Notes: generated from the sequence alone by a model not told the origin. A DNA stretch of 64,000 bases from Thermosediminibacterales bacterium (GCA_029982205.1 JARRCM010000007.1:1-64000); one strand, 5' to 3'; shown: positions 46,346 to 55,339, counted from the first letter of the stretch. Program-made: numbers and translations.

Positions 46346-46933
46346 CTACTCAAAAAATTTAACACCAAAGTTTTTTAGTATCGTATATAGTTTTGAAACA
46401 GGCAGCCCAACCACATTAAAAAAGCAGCCGTCTATTTTCTCAACGAACAGCCCACCTAGACCCTGGATTCCATAAGCTCCTGCTTTATCCATAGGCTCAC
46501 CTGTGTTAATATAAGCTTTTATCTCTTCATCAGAAATCTGTCTCATGTAAACAACTGTTTTTTCATATTCAACTTTTTTATCACCGGTTTCTGAATCTAT
46601 CACGGCCAAACCGGTAATCACTTGATGAGGCTTTCCCGTTAGAGACTTTAGCATCCAATAAGCATCTTTTTTATTTTCAGGCTTACCAAAAACTTTATCC
46701 TGGACGACAATAGTATCTGCCCCTATTACTAATGAATTTTTTTGCTGTTTTGCAACCTGTTCAGATTTTAATAAAGCCAGTTTACAAGCCAACATTTCCG
46801 GTGGCATGTTATAGTTAAACTCTTTTTCTTCAATACTGCTGGGGATAACTTCAAATCTCAAACCCATCCGCTCTAAAAGCTCTTTTCTCCTGGGTGAAGC
46901 AGAAGCAAGCACTATTTTTTTGTTCAAACCCAT
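46346..46933 (-). CDS. maf: Maf-family nucleotide pyrophosphatase
   Basis: A 195-residue house-cleaning enzyme that hydrolyses dTTP/UTP or modified nucleotides. It shows ASASPRRKELLERMG, EVIPSSIEEKEF, VIGADTIVVQD and GKPHQVITGLAV. It heads the maf-radC-mre run. Confidence 0.95.
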   Translation of the reverse strand: MGLNKKIVLASASPRRKELLERMGLRFEVIPSSIEEKEFNYNMPPEMLACKLALLKSEQVAKQQKNSLVIGADTIVVQDKVFGKPENKKDAYWMLKSLTGKPHQVITGLAVIDSETGDKKVEYEKTVVYMRQISDEEIKAYINTGEPMDKAGAYGIQGLGGLFVEKIDGCFFNVVGLPVSKLYTILKNFGVKFFE

Positions 46934-46939
46934 TACCCC

Positions 46940-47191
46940 CTACAGCCATCGGTATATCAACAAAGCCAAAAAAAGCCCAATTATACTGGCAAGGTTGATT
47001 TTAATCAAGAAACCAAAAGTTAAAGAAATTATACTAAGATTTAACGTTGTGGGAGTTAAACCTACTGATTTCGAATAATTTAATACAGGAAAATAACCGC
47101 CAAAAACGTCTCCAATCAGTCCTCCCAAAACAAGACCTACTACAAGTAAAATCAATAAAATCCACGGACTTTTATAGGCTCGCCCTCTCAA
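46940..47191 (-). CDS. DUF4321 small membrane protein
   Basis: An 83-residue protein with two or three hydrophobic segments: PWILLILLVVGLVLGGLIG and INLASIIGLFLALLIYRWL, and a central loop FGGYFPVLNYSKSVGLTP. That composition is typical of DUF4321, found beside maf in Clostridia. Role unknown. Confidence 0.8.
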   Translation of the reverse strand: MRGRAYKSPWILLILLVVGLVLGGLIGDVFGGYFPVLNYSKSVGLTPTTLNLSIISLTFGFLIKINLASIIGLFLALLIYRWL

Positions 47192-47234
47192 AACAACTCC
47201 TCCTTTTTGAAACTAATATATAAATTCAACACTT

Positions 47235-47762
47235 TCAGCCCGATTCCCTTCTCTCTACTACCTGTAAATTCTTGAATAATACCTGCTTAATATAATAAGT
47301 TGAAAGCCCCACAAAATACCCTGTAGCAAGGCCAACAAACAAAAGCACAGGCAAATAGACATACAAACCATAATTCTGTAAAATCAGACTTGCTACACTG
47401 ATCTGAGCTAGGTTATGGGCTTCAGCTCCGATTATACTGATGCCTATAAGGCTGAAAACGTTTTTCGTGTAAAAATATGCTAAATACATCAAAACAAGGC
47501 TCAGAAAACTACCGGAAATACTGTAAATCAAACTTGAAACTGAGCCTCCTATAAGTGTAGCCAGAACACATCGGAGCAGTGCAACTGTAAGCCCTTCTTT
47601 AAAACCATATATTGTTAAAGTTAGTAATGTAACTATATTTGCAAGGCCTAACTTGGCCCCCGGTACCGCAATAGGAAAAGGAATTAAAGACTCTATAACG
47701 TGGAGGGCTAAACCAGAGGACACCAGCAACGCCATAAAAATCAGTTTTCTGGTTTTTTCCAT
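47235..47762 (-). CDS. Gx-transporter-family membrane protein
   Basis: A 175-residue membrane protein with about six helices, similar to the heptaprenyl-diphosphate-synthase component I-like (Gx transporter) family: LHVIESLIPFPIAVPGAKLG, ANIVTLLTLTIYGFKEG and AEAHNLAQISVAS. It pairs with the NusG-domain-II protein upstream, a pairing common in Clostridia and often near FMN-binding or Rnf proteins. It may be the S component of an ECF-like importer; substrate unknown. Confidence 0.8.
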   Translation of the reverse strand: MEKTRKLIFMALLVSSGLALHVIESLIPFPIAVPGAKLGLANIVTLLTLTIYGFKEGLTVALLRCVLATLIGGSVSSLIYSISGSFLSLVLMYLAYFYTKNVFSLIGISIIGAEAHNLAQISVASLILQNYGLYVYLPVLLFVGLATGYFVGLSTYYIKQVLFKNLQVVERRESG

Positions 47763-47826
47763 AACCCTCCCCTCCTCTTCTTTTTATAAAAGCCGCTACG
47801 GCAACTTCCGCCTAGACTTTTACGTA

Positions 47827-48219
47827 TTAAAAAGCCGATGCGTCGACTTCTCCCTTATCTCCTATAATTTTAATTACCACCTGATTAGGCAAACATACTA
47901 TTATTTGACCCGGTTCCGATATCGCTCCTGACTTAACGCAAAGGTGATCCGGGCAGGGAGAATCTAACATTCTTACTTTATCTTGCCCAATCTCTATTAC
48001 ACTATACCCAAGAACTCCTTCCACTTTCACAATCCTTTTTTCAACATTTGGACCTAATAAAATCTTTTTTACCGGTTCTCCTCGTGATTCTATAACCACA
48101 TACCTATCACTGTAAACAGAACTTAAAGCCTTTACACCAAGAACACTGGCAAAACTTATTAATATTATTACAGCAACAAGTATTTTATCTCCTTTTGTAA
48201 GTTTTAACCTGCCGGTCAT
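47827..48219 (-). CDS. NusG domain II-containing membrane protein
   Basis: A 130-residue protein with an N-terminal helix (residues 10-31) and a small extracytoplasmic beta domain: VEGVLGYSVIEIGQDKVRML and DSPCPDHLCVKSGAIS, with two cysteines. This is the family pattern. It is genomically coupled to the Gx transporter gene downstream. Confidence 0.85.
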   Translation of the reverse strand: MTGRLKLTKGDKILVAVIILISFASVLGVKALSSVYSDRYVVIESRGEPVKKILLGPNVEKRIVKVEGVLGYSVIEIGQDKVRMLDSPCPDHLCVKSGAISEPGQIIVCLPNQVVIKIIGDKGEVDASAF

Positions 48220-48333
48220 AGGCTGTCTCCACCTTAACTAGAAAGTCTGTCCATCAGGTACTAGTGTAACATTTTGTTCCAGCAAACACAAGTGGTAATA
48301 TTCAGTAACGCTTTTCAAGTATATGTATCTTAA

Positions 48334-48363
48334 TTGACAGAAAAACCCGGCAAATGTTAAAAT
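48334..48363 (+). promoter_or_regulatory. Sigma-A-like promoter of the E1-like gene pair
   Basis: TTGACA, 18 bases, TAAAAT. A small palindrome TACCCTAGCAGGGTA lies between the start site and the SD (about 48383-48397). Confidence 0.75.
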
Positions 48364-48411
48364 TAATTAAACTCTATACTCTACCCTAGCAGGGTAAGGA
48401 GGTTAAAACAT

Positions 48412-49041
48412 ATGGTTAATTTAACAAGTGAGCAAACAGAACGTTACAGCCGAAATATAATTATGCGTGAAATCGGCGGAAAAGGACAGAAGAAGTTGTT
48501 GTCATCTCATGTATTAATTATTCCCGGTATATACGGGGAGTTGTTCGCGTCTTCACTTTATCTTGCGGCAGCTGGTATAGGAAAAATAACTGTTATAGGA
48601 AATGAAAGTTTGATATCATATTTAGAAAACTTTAAAAATGAAGTAGAAGACCTCAACCCTGATGTCAAGTTTAATGTTTTACCCGAAACACATTTGCCAA
48701 ATCTGCAGTCAAAAATAGACGTTGTTATCACCACATTGCCCAGTAAACATGAATACATACTGAATAACAACTTCATCAGGGGCGTCCCTATTGTTCTCGG
48801 CAGCGTTTCAGACGGTAAAGGCATTATGACGGTTGTTTCTGACAGGAAACGCCTGCAGACTTATATTTCAAATCACACTATCAACAACCTTTTTCCAACA
48901 ACAGCCGGCTTCCTAGGCATACTCCAGGTTGTCGAAACGGTTAAAATTATATTGGGTCATAAACATCTTGATGAACCAGAACGGTTGGAGTTCGACCTCC
49001 TGTCTATGGAATTTAAAACGACAAGGAGAGATGAAACATGA
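48412..49041 (+). CDS. Degenerate ThiF/MoeB-like (pseudo-E1) protein
   Basis: A 209-residue protein with the E1/ThiF fold but no active site. The N-terminal helix is intact: ERYSRNIIMREIGGKGQKKL, as in MoeB. The ATP-binding loop GxGGLG is replaced by IPGIYGELFAS. The catalytic NLQRQ, the Asp that binds Mg-ATP and the CxxC zinc motifs are absent. AAGGAGGT precedes the ATG. It overlaps the next gene by four bases (ATGA), so the two are translated together. It probably forms a heterodimer with the active partner. No ThiS or MoaD is nearby. Confidence 0.78.
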   Translation: MVNLTSEQTERYSRNIIMREIGGKGQKKLLSSHVLIIPGIYGELFASSLYLAAAGIGKITVIGNESLISYLENFKNEVEDLNPDVKFNVLPETHLPNLQSKIDVVITTLPSKHEYILNNNFIRGVPIVLGSVSDGKGIMTVVSDRKRLQTYISNHTINNLFPTTAGFLGILQVVETVKIILGHKHLDEPERLEFDLLSMEFKTTRRDET

Positions 49042-49769
49042 TACCTTTCTATTCTATTAACCAATTAACTTCTGAAGAAAAGTCATTACTTAAAAACAGT
49101 CGTGTTCTTATAATAGGCGCTGGCGGCCTTGGCTCACCTGTGGCTTATTATTTAACTGCTGCAGGTATCGGTAATTTAGGCATAGTGGATAGTGATGTTG
49201 TTGATTTAAGCAACCTTCAACGGCAGATCCTTCACAGGACATCATCATTAGGTGTTCCAAAGGTCGAATCAGCAGTAAAAAGGCTGAAAAAAATAAATCC
49301 CGATGTTAAGATAGAAACCTTTAACACCCGATTAAGCCGTGATAATGTTATGGAAATAATACAGGGATTTGATATTGTTGTAGATGCAGTAGATAACTTT
49401 TCGGCACGCTATCTTTCAAATGATGCATGTGTTATACAGAATAAGCCTTTAATAGAAGCAGGGGTACTCCGCTTTGACGGTCAGGTTATGACAATCCTCC
49501 CTGGAAAAGGGCCCTGCTATAGATGTATTTTCCCTTCACCTCCTCCTGCAAATGCTGTGCCTACATGCCAGGAAACAGGTATTCTCGGAGCGGTGGCAGG
49601 GGTTATCGGTGTTGTTCAGGCTACTGAAGTTATAAAATTAATATTGAACAAGGGAAACCCCCTGGTTGGAAAACTGCTGATTTTTAACGGTTTAAACATG
49701 GAGTTTATAACGGTTAAAGCAAGCCGCAACCCTGATTGTCCTGTTTGCGGAGATAAGCCTTTTTGTTAA
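49038..49769 (+). CDS. ThiF/MoeB-family adenylyltransferase (active E1-like)
   Basis: A 243-residue enzyme that would adenylate the C-terminal glycine of a ubiquitin-like sulfur carrier. It has LIIGAGGLGSPVAYYLTAAG, the LSNLQRQILH segment, DAVDNFSARYLSNDAC and zinc ligands CYRCIF and CPVCGDKPFC. It lacks the RYSR-containing N-terminal helix that the preceding gene keeps. In MoeB an arginine from the partner subunit's N-terminal helix contributes to ATP binding, so the two products together could equal one MoeB dimer face. Target carrier unknown. Confidence 0.9.
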   Translation: MIPFYSINQLTSEEKSLLKNSRVLIIGAGGLGSPVAYYLTAAGIGNLGIVDSDVVDLSNLQRQILHRTSSLGVPKVESAVKRLKKINPDVKIETFNTRLSRDNVMEIIQGFDIVVDAVDNFSARYLSNDACVIQNKPLIEAGVLRFDGQVMTILPGKGPCYRCIFPSPPPANAVPTCQETGILGAVAGVIGVVQATEVIKLILNKGNPLVGKLLIFNGLNMEFITVKASRNPDCPVCGDKPFC

Positions 49770-49794
49770 CCTAATTAAATTTTGAAGTTGACAT
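49763..49794 (+). promoter_or_regulatory. Possible BirA operator for bioY
   Basis: TTGTTAACC (49763-49771), 14 bases, AGTTGACAT (49786-49794). The left half matches the BirA consensus half-site TTGTTAACC exactly and the right half at six of nine positions. It covers the -35 of the bioY promoter. Confidence 0.55.
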
Positions 49795-49816
49795 TTAAGT
49801 TATACCTTGCTAAAAT
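49788..49816 (+). promoter_or_regulatory. Sigma-A promoter of bioY
   Basis: TTGACA, 17 bases, TAAAAT. Its -10 lies inside the terminator hairpin of the upstream genes. Confidence 0.75.
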
Positions 49817-49839
49817 GAATATTAGCAGGGTATTTTTTT
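49802..49839 (+). terminator. Terminator hairpin overlapping the bioY promoter
   Basis: ATACCTTGCTAA/TTAGCAGGGTAT stem with an eight-base loop and a T run. It ends the E1-like transcript; as DNA the palindrome could also bind a regulator. Confidence 0.78.
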
Positions 49840-49881
49840 ATCCTTATTTTTACATCAAGAATTAAATGAGGAGGAACTAAA

Positions 49882-50436
49882 ATGTCACGGGAAATGGTTC
49901 AAACTTATTCTAAAACCAGGGAACTTGTTTTGGCTGCATTGTTTGCTGCCCTTACAGCAGTCATGGGTTATGTAAAAATTCCATTGCCTTTTACGCCTGT
50001 CCCCATCACGGGCCAGACATTTGCGGTAATGCTTGCTGGAAGTTTACTTAAGCCTAGAACCGCAGTGGCAAGTATGCTGTCTTTTCTGTTTTTAGGCGCA
50101 ATAGGCCTTCCAATTTTTGCAGGCGGTCAAGGAGGTATCGGTGTAATAGCAGGGCCTACAGGTGGTTATCTATTGAGCTGGCCTATAGCGGTTTTCTTTA
50201 TGTCGGTTTTGTTAAATAAAATCAAACCAAACTTTATTAACCTTTTAATAATTAATGTATTAGGCGGAATCATAGTGGTCTATACCATAGGAGTGTTTCA
50301 ACTCTCTGTCATTACCGGAATGAACATAAAACAGGCAGTTGCCGCTGGGGCTGTCCCCTTTATCCCGGGAGACATCATTAAAGCTTTTGTAGCAGCATTA
50401 TTGGCGTTAAAACTAAAACCTATTGTTTCCAAATAA
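49882..50436 (+). CDS. bioY: Biotin ECF transporter S component BioY
   Basis: A 184-residue integral membrane protein with about six helices and BioY motifs: KIPLPFTPVPITGQTFAVML, FLFLGAIGLPIFAGG, GIGVIAGPTGGYLLSWP and PGDIIKAFVAALLA. It captures biotin for an ECF module (EcfAAT not in the window). A probable BirA box overlaps its promoter, so repression by BirA-biotinyl-AMP is inferred. AGGAGGAAC precedes the ATG. Confidence 0.95.
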   Translation: MSREMVQTYSKTRELVLAALFAALTAVMGYVKIPLPFTPVPITGQTFAVMLAGSLLKPRTAVASMLSFLFLGAIGLPIFAGGQGGIGVIAGPTGGYLLSWPIAVFFMSVLLNKIKPNFINLLIINVLGGIIVVYTIGVFQLSVITGMNIKQAVAAGAVPFIPGDIIKAFVAALLALKLKPIVSK

Positions 50437-50445
50437 AAATAAGCG

Positions 50446-51240
50446 TTAAAGAATAAATTTTTTAATCACATTAGCCACACCACTTTCTTCATTTGCAGTA
50501 GTTACATAATCAGCCTGTTTCTTAATGTTTTCAGACGCATTCCCCATTGCTACACCAAGACCTGCATACTCAATCATGCTCAAATCATTTTCGCTATCTC
50601 CGATAGCTATAACTTCTTCACGTTTGATTCCATAAATTCCTGCCAATCGAGCCACTGCAGCACCTTTATTGGCCTCAGGGTGTGTGATTTCTAAAAATGT
50701 AGATTGTGACTTCATTAGGTTAACGCTTTCACCAAAAAGCCCCTTTAGATAAGATTGTATGTTGTTTATTTCTTCATTGCTTCCAATCAACAAAATTTTA
50801 GTAGGGGGATGCTGCATAAATTCAAGCAAATCACCAACAGGTATCGCCTCCACTCCATAAGTTTCTGCATAGTTTTTTATATCTTCGCTTATTTTTTCTA
50901 CGTACAACTTATCATTTATATAAGTGTTCACTGCGACATTTTTGGATGAAACAAGTTCAATAATTTTTTTTGCAATATTTAATGGCAGGGGTTTATGGAC
51001 CAATATTTTACCACTTATTGTTTCCTTTATTAATGCGCCATTATAAGTAATCAGCGGAATATTAATATCAAGTTCTCGCCCAAACTTTTCAGCAGAACAA
51101 AACATTCGACCGGTAGCGATTGTTACTATAATTCCTTTGCTCATCGCCGTTTTTATTGCCTCTAAATTTTCTTTGCTTATTTTTTTGTCCTTTCCTAAAA
51201 GTGAGTCATCAAGATCTACCGCCAACATTTTAAACCTCAT
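50446..51240 (-). CDS. Cof-type HAD phosphatase
   Basis: A 264-residue HAD-IIB phosphatase: AVDLDDSLLGKDKKIS (nucleophile motif I), TIATGRMFCSAEKF, KILLIGSNEEI in the cap, and GVKREEVIAIGDSENDLSMI-like motifs near the C-terminus with MGNASENIKKQAD. Cof enzymes dephosphorylate sugar phosphates or FMN/PLP. It is 12 bases upstream of the end of the DUF401 gene. Confidence 0.92.
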   Translation of the reverse strand: MRFKMLAVDLDDSLLGKDKKISKENLEAIKTAMSKGIIVTIATGRMFCSAEKFGRELDINIPLITYNGALIKETISGKILVHKPLPLNIAKKIIELVSSKNVAVNTYINDKLYVEKISEDIKNYAETYGVEAIPVGDLLEFMQHPPTKILLIGSNEEINNIQSYLKGLFGESVNLMKSQSTFLEITHPEANKGAAVARLAGIYGIKREEVIAIGDSENDLSMIEYAGLGVAMGNASENIKKQADYVTTANEESGVANVIKKFIL

Positions 51241-51252
51241 TAAACCTACCTC

Positions 51253-52455
51253 CTAAAATATTAAATAAAATACTAAAGCAAGGCTAACAAGCAGAGCTTC
51301 AGGTATTGCTACTCTAATTAAAACCTTTGTTAAATCAGCCTTAAAATAGTCAGCGCTTAACAAAAGACATAAATGCATAGGTGAAAGCATAACACCTGCA
51401 AAACCGCTCACGAATGCAAAACTTACTGCTGAAAGGTTTATGCTTTCCTGAAATGCTGCAAGTATTGGAAAAGTTATTGCAACATATGCTGACGACATCC
51501 CAGTTAAAAACCCTATGAAAAAAGGAAGAATAAAAAATACCGCAACAACAGGAATTCCCATCTGAGAAAACAACCCGGGCAGTATATCTAACGCTTCTGT
51601 CAAAGCCAACATGTTTTTAAATGCCATTATTCCAAATATCAAAAACACTATCTTAAAGGGAAAAGATTCCTTTATTACCCTTTTATAATCTTCTAATTTA
51701 TACCTGTTCAATAATGTCAATAACAAAAATATCAAACCAACATCAATCAAAAGATCGATCTTAAATAACAGATACAGCACTATTATTAAAACTACAGGAT
51801 ATATTCCGTTTACTAGCTCCTTAAAATATGGCCATCTATTGATATCTTCTTGCATTCTTTTATTATTATGTAAATTAGTAAAACCAAAGGGAATTCCTAA
51901 AAGCACAACTGCTAAAGAAAAAACAATCATGCTTTTTATTAAAATGATAAGTTCAATATCCAGAATTTCTGAAGTAAACAATATGGCAGGGTAAAGCGGA
52001 AAACTATATTCCCACATGTGCCGGTACCAGTAATTTATAAACGCTTTCCTTTCAGGAGAAACATCATTTTCTCTGCTTGCTTCCTGTACCATTGGAGCAG
52101 AGAATAAAGCACCCCCGGCCGATGGAAGCAGACCTATAAATGCCGGAAGTATAGCCATCACCACACGGTAATCACCCACCAGTTTTTCCAGGGAATTTAA
52201 TATCTTTTCAACGTGGCCTTCTTTTCTCATTGTGTTTTCCAGAAACATTATAAATATCAAAACACCAATCAAATGTAAACTTTCATAAGAAAACATACCC
52301 TGCAAAATTCCTTGCGAAATTTTAAATATATCCATTTTAAAGAGCAGGCCCAGAACCACTGAATCTATCAACATTACAATCCCCAGGTTGACCTTTTTTC
52401 TCAACAAAACAATCATTATTGTAAAAACTATCAAAAATTTAACCAGCACCGGCAT
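51253..52455 (-). CDS. DUF401 family transporter-like membrane protein
   Basis: A 400-residue protein of about ten helices: MDIFKISQGILQGMFSY, IMAILPAFIGLLPSAGGALFSAPM, SYPLYPAILFTSE-like regions and GFLTGMSSAYVAITFPIL. This is the DUF401 ion-transporter-superfamily pattern, with two re-entrant GLLPSAGG/GFLTGMSS segments. ATG 52455 is favoured by GGGGGAG at seven bases; the longer form starts at a TTG. Substrate unknown. Confidence 0.85.
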   Translation of the reverse strand: MPVLVKFLIVFTIMIVLLRKKVNLGIVMLIDSVVLGLLFKMDIFKISQGILQGMFSYESLHLIGVLIFIMFLENTMRKEGHVEKILNSLEKLVGDYRVVMAILPAFIGLLPSAGGALFSAPMVQEASRENDVSPERKAFINYWYRHMWEYSFPLYPAILFTSEILDIELIILIKSMIVFSLAVVLLGIPFGFTNLHNNKRMQEDINRWPYFKELVNGIYPVVLIIVLYLLFKIDLLIDVGLIFLLLTLLNRYKLEDYKRVIKESFPFKIVFLIFGIMAFKNMLALTEALDILPGLFSQMGIPVVAVFFILPFFIGFLTGMSSAYVAITFPILAAFQESINLSAVSFAFVSGFAGVMLSPMHLCLLLSADYFKADLTKVLIRVAIPEALLVSLALVFYLIF

Positions 52456-52553
52456 ATTAATCTCCCCCAATTTCAACTTAATATTTCAACTTAATTAAAA
52501 TAACGTAATAATTATACCTTAATCATTATATTAAATAAACCCCTTAAAATCAA

Positions 52554-52580
52554 AAAACCCGCAAACTATTGCGAGTTTTG
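52554..52580 (-). terminator. tRNA-Gln terminator
   Basis: AAAACTCGCAA/TTGCGGGTTTT stem with a T run on the minus strand, 12 bases after the CCA end of tRNA-Gln. Confidence 0.85.
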
Positions 52581-52591
52581 ATTTTCAATAT

Positions 52592-52665
52592 TGGCTGCGG
52601 GACTAGGATTCGAACCTAGGCGACATGATCCAGAGTCATGCGTGCTACCACTACACCATCCCGCA
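52592..52665 (-). tRNA. tRNA-Gln(CTG)
   Basis: A 74-nt cloverleaf with encoded CCA: acceptor TGCGGGA/TCCCGCA, D arm GTGT/GCAC, anticodon stem CATGA/TCATG with loop CTCTGGA, giving anticodon CTG, and T arm CTAGG/CCTAG with TTCGAAT. Discriminator G fits tRNA-Gln. It lies 52 bases downstream of gltX on the same strand. Confidence 0.96.
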
Positions 52666-52716
52666 GCATTAATTATGTTTTTGACATCTAATATTATAGC
52701 ATAATATATTTAAAAA

Positions 52717-54204
52717 TCAAGATTTTGACTTAAAAAAATAATGGTAATCCACAGCCCTTTTCAATCTTTTTATACACTCTTCCCGGCCCAGCAGCACTAT
52801 AATGTCAAACAATCCCGGGCCCACAGTCCTTCCGGTTAAAGCAAGCCTTGTGGGATGAATCAATGCTGCAGCTTTAACTTTTAGCTCATCAGCAAGCCGC
52901 CGGTAGGCGGATTCAGTGGTTTCCAGGCTAAAAACTTCCACATCTTTTAATACTTTTATACACTCTTCTAAAAGAAATGCTGTATTATCCTTTTTAAAGT
53001 GTTTTCTTACACCCTTTTCCTCATAGTCAAAATCATTAATATAGAAATAGCTTATCCCGTCAGCCAGTTCTTCTAGAGTTTTTACCCGATCTCTTACTGC
53101 GTCAACAACTTTTTTTAGATAGTCGTATTCTTCCGGCTTAAGATCCGAAATATTACGGTTAATTATTCCCTTCTTTTTCAAAAAAGGCATAAGCTGTTGA
53201 GTTATAGTATCTATATCCTCTTCCCTTAAATAATGGCCGTTTATCCATGTGAGTTTTTTCACATCATATATTGCCGGGTTTTTTGATACTTTTTCTAAAG
53301 AAAACTGTTTCACCATTTTCTCCAAAGTTACAACCTCTTCATCGTTTTCAGGCGACCAGCCCAAAAGCGCTAAATAGTTGATTATCGCTTTTGAAAGATA
53401 ACCTTTATCTCTGAATTCTTCTACAGATGTTGCGCCATGCCTCTTGCTGAGTTTGCTTCTATCGGGAGCCAGAATCATTGGAACATGAGCAAATTCGGGT
53501 AAGTCATACCCAAGTGCTTTATATATCAAAATCTGTTTAGGGGTGTTTGAAAGGTGTTCCTCGGCTCTGATTACATGGGAAATCTTCATGCTGTAGTCAT
53601 CAATAACACATGCAAAGTTGTATGTTGGAAAACCGTTGGATTTCATAATAATAAAATCATCAATATTGGAATTGTCAAAAGACACGTTTCCCCTGATTAT
53701 ATCTTTTACTACAGTTTGCCCATATTCAGTCACCCTAAATCGGATAGCAGGTTTTCTGCCTTCACTTTCGAGCTTTTTTTTATCTTTTTCAGTCAAGTTC
53801 CGGCAGCGGCCGTCATACCGGGGCGGTCGGCCTTCTTTTCTGGCCTGCTTTCTCATGGCTTTTAGTTCTTCAGGAGTGCAGTAACAGTGATATGCAAGGC
53901 CTTTATCCAGCAGTTCTTCGGCGGCTTTTCGGTATAAATCTGTTCTCTGAGATTGATAATACGGCCCAAAAGGACCGCCTTTTTCAGGGCCTTCATCCCA
54001 ATCAATTCCCAGCCATTCCATAGTGTCTATTATGTTTTTAATAGATTCTTCAGTTGATCTTTCTATATCCGTATCTTCTATTCGCAACACAAACTTTCCA
54101 TTGTTATGTCTTGCAAAAAGCCAGTTAAAAAGCGCAGTCCTTGCTCCGCCAATATGAAGTTCCCCTGTGGGACTGGGTGCAAATCTAACACGTATTTCAG
54201 ACAT
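52717..54204 (-). CDS. gltX: Glutamyl-tRNA synthetase
   Basis: A 495-residue class I synthetase. HIGH-type motif [16 protein letters not shown], zinc motif [19 protein letters not shown]-type [12 protein letters not shown] non-discriminating enzyme that also charges tRNA-Gln, followed by GatCAB amidation, is likely in this lineage. The start at MSEIRVRF follows GGAG. The tRNA-Gln gene is directly downstream. Confidence 0.97.
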   Translation of the reverse strand: MSEIRVRFAPSPTGELHIGGARTALFNWLFARHNNGKFVLRIEDTDIERSTEESIKNIIDTMEWLGIDWDEGPEKGGPFGPYYQSQRTDLYRKAAEELLDKGLAYHCYCTPEELKAMRKQARKEGRPPRYDGRCRNLTEKDKKKLESEGRKPAIRFRVTEYGQTVVKDIIRGNVSFDNSNIDDFIIMKSNGFPTYNFACVIDDYSMKISHVIRAEEHLSNTPKQILIYKALGYDLPEFAHVPMILAPDRSKLSKRHGATSVEEFRDKGYLSKAIINYLALLGWSPENDEEVVTLEKMVKQFSLEKVSKNPAIYDVKKLTWINGHYLREEDIDTITQQLMPFLKKKGIINRNISDLKPEEYDYLKKVVDAVRDRVKTLEELADGISYFYINDFDYEEKGVRKHFKKDNTAFLLEECIKVLKDVEVFSLETTESAYRRLADELKVKAAALIHPTRLALTGRTVGPGLFDIIVLLGREECIKRLKRAVDYHYFFKSKS

Positions 54205-54288
54205 CAACATCATCTCCACACATTAATTTTATCTCCATATATATGTATAGTTTCTAAAACAACAGTATATCATAAATCAGCAAAACTT

Positions 54289-54319
54289 AAAAACTCCCGG
54301 AAAATTTAATTCCCGGGAG
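54289..54319 (-). terminator. rnf operon terminator
   Basis: CTCCCGG/CCGGGAG stem, 12-base loop, T run on the minus strand after rnfB. Confidence 0.9.
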
Positions 54320-54325
54320 GCTTAA

Positions 54326-55339
54326 TCAACAACAAGCTGCCTTTTCTGCTTCTGTTTCACGAATCATCTCAATTGCATCTTTCGGGCATCGCTCAGCACA
54401 TTTACTGCATCCGATACATTTTTCAACATTCACTACATGAAGTTTCTTAATCTCTCCCTCAATCGCATCTACAGGACAGACCTTTTTACATGCACCGCAA
54501 CCTACACAGTCTTCCGTAATGTGTGCTTTCTTACGGTTGGGAAATGCTGAATATATGGCTCCGGTAGGACATTTTTCCACACATACCATGCAGTTTGTGC
54601 ACTTTTCATAATTGACCTTTGCCAAGTTGTTTTCAAACTCCATTGCTCCGAAAGGACATGCTTTAACACATATCTTGCAGCCTATACATCCTACACTACA
54701 TACCTTTTTTACATCCTTGCCCTTTTCCTGAGACTTGCATCCCACATGCACTTCACGGGAAACACCTGTAAGAATAAACAGGCCTCTCGGGCAGACCTCA
54801 ACACATTTACCGCATCCTGTACATTTGTCTATATCTACAACCGGAAGGTTGTTTTCATTCATGGTAATAGCTCCAAAAGGACACACCTCAGCACACGTAC
54901 CGAAACCGAGACATCCGTATTTGCATCCTTTAGGGCCGCCGTTAACCGCCTGGGCCGCACGGCAGTCCATAACTCCTTTGTATTCGGCGCGATTGACAGC
55001 TTCGGCTTTACCTCCACGGCAGAGGAGTCTGGCCACCTTCCGTTCCCCGGCTTCACCTGCTTCTACTCCCATAATTTTAGCGATTTTTTTGGCAACTTCT
55101 TCTCCGCCTACAGGACAACCGTCAACAGGTGCGTTGCCTGATACTATTGCCTCTGCCAACCCGGAACATCCAGGGAAACCGCATGCCCCGCAATTAGCCC
55201 CCGGGAGTGCTTCATTAATCGCATCAAGCCTTGGGTCTGTTTCTATTGCAAACTTTTTTGAAGCATAGGCCAGGAACAATCCGAAAAACGCTCCCATTCC
55301 TCCCATGCTGAGCAGTGAAACTATCATAGTTTTATCCAT
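54326..55339 (-). CDS. rnfB: Rnf complex subunit RnfB (ferredoxin-linked, iron-sulfur)
   Basis: A 337-residue subunit: N-terminal helix (residues 7-26), the four-cysteine cluster site NCGACGFPGCSGLAEA, then multiple 4Fe-4S ferredoxin pairs (CTGCGKCVEVCP, CIGCKICVKACP, CTNCMVCVEKCP, CVGCGACKKVCP, CIGCSKCAERCP). It accepts electrons from ferredoxin at the cytoplasmic side. The longer set of ferredoxin pairs is typical of clostridial RnfB. Last gene of rnfCDGEAB. Confidence 0.97.
   Translation of the reverse strand: MDKTMIVSLLSMGGMGAFFGLFLAYASKKFAIETDPRLDAINEALPGANCGACGFPGCSGLAEAIVSGNAPVDGCPVGGEEVAKKIAKIMGVEAGEAGERKVARLLCRGGKAEAVNRAEYKGVMDCRAAQAVNGGPKGCKYGCLGFGTCAEVCPFGAITMNENNLPVVDIDKCTGCGKCVEVCPRGLFILTGVSREVHVGCKSQEKGKDVKKVCSVGCIGCKICVKACPFGAMEFENNLAKVNYEKCTNCMVCVEKCPTGAIYSAFPNRKKAHITEDCVGCGACKKVCPVDAIEGEIKKLHVVNVEKCIGCSKCAERCPKDAIEMIRETEAEKAACC

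Noticed and set aside
49802-49839. Metabolite riboswitch upstream of bioY
   Set aside because: The structure is a simple hairpin with a T run, better explained as the terminator of the E1-like genes.
54735-55268. 177-aa plus-strand ORF and overlapping 131-aa ORF
   Set aside because: Antisense shadows of rnfB, caused by its Cys- and Gly-rich codons.
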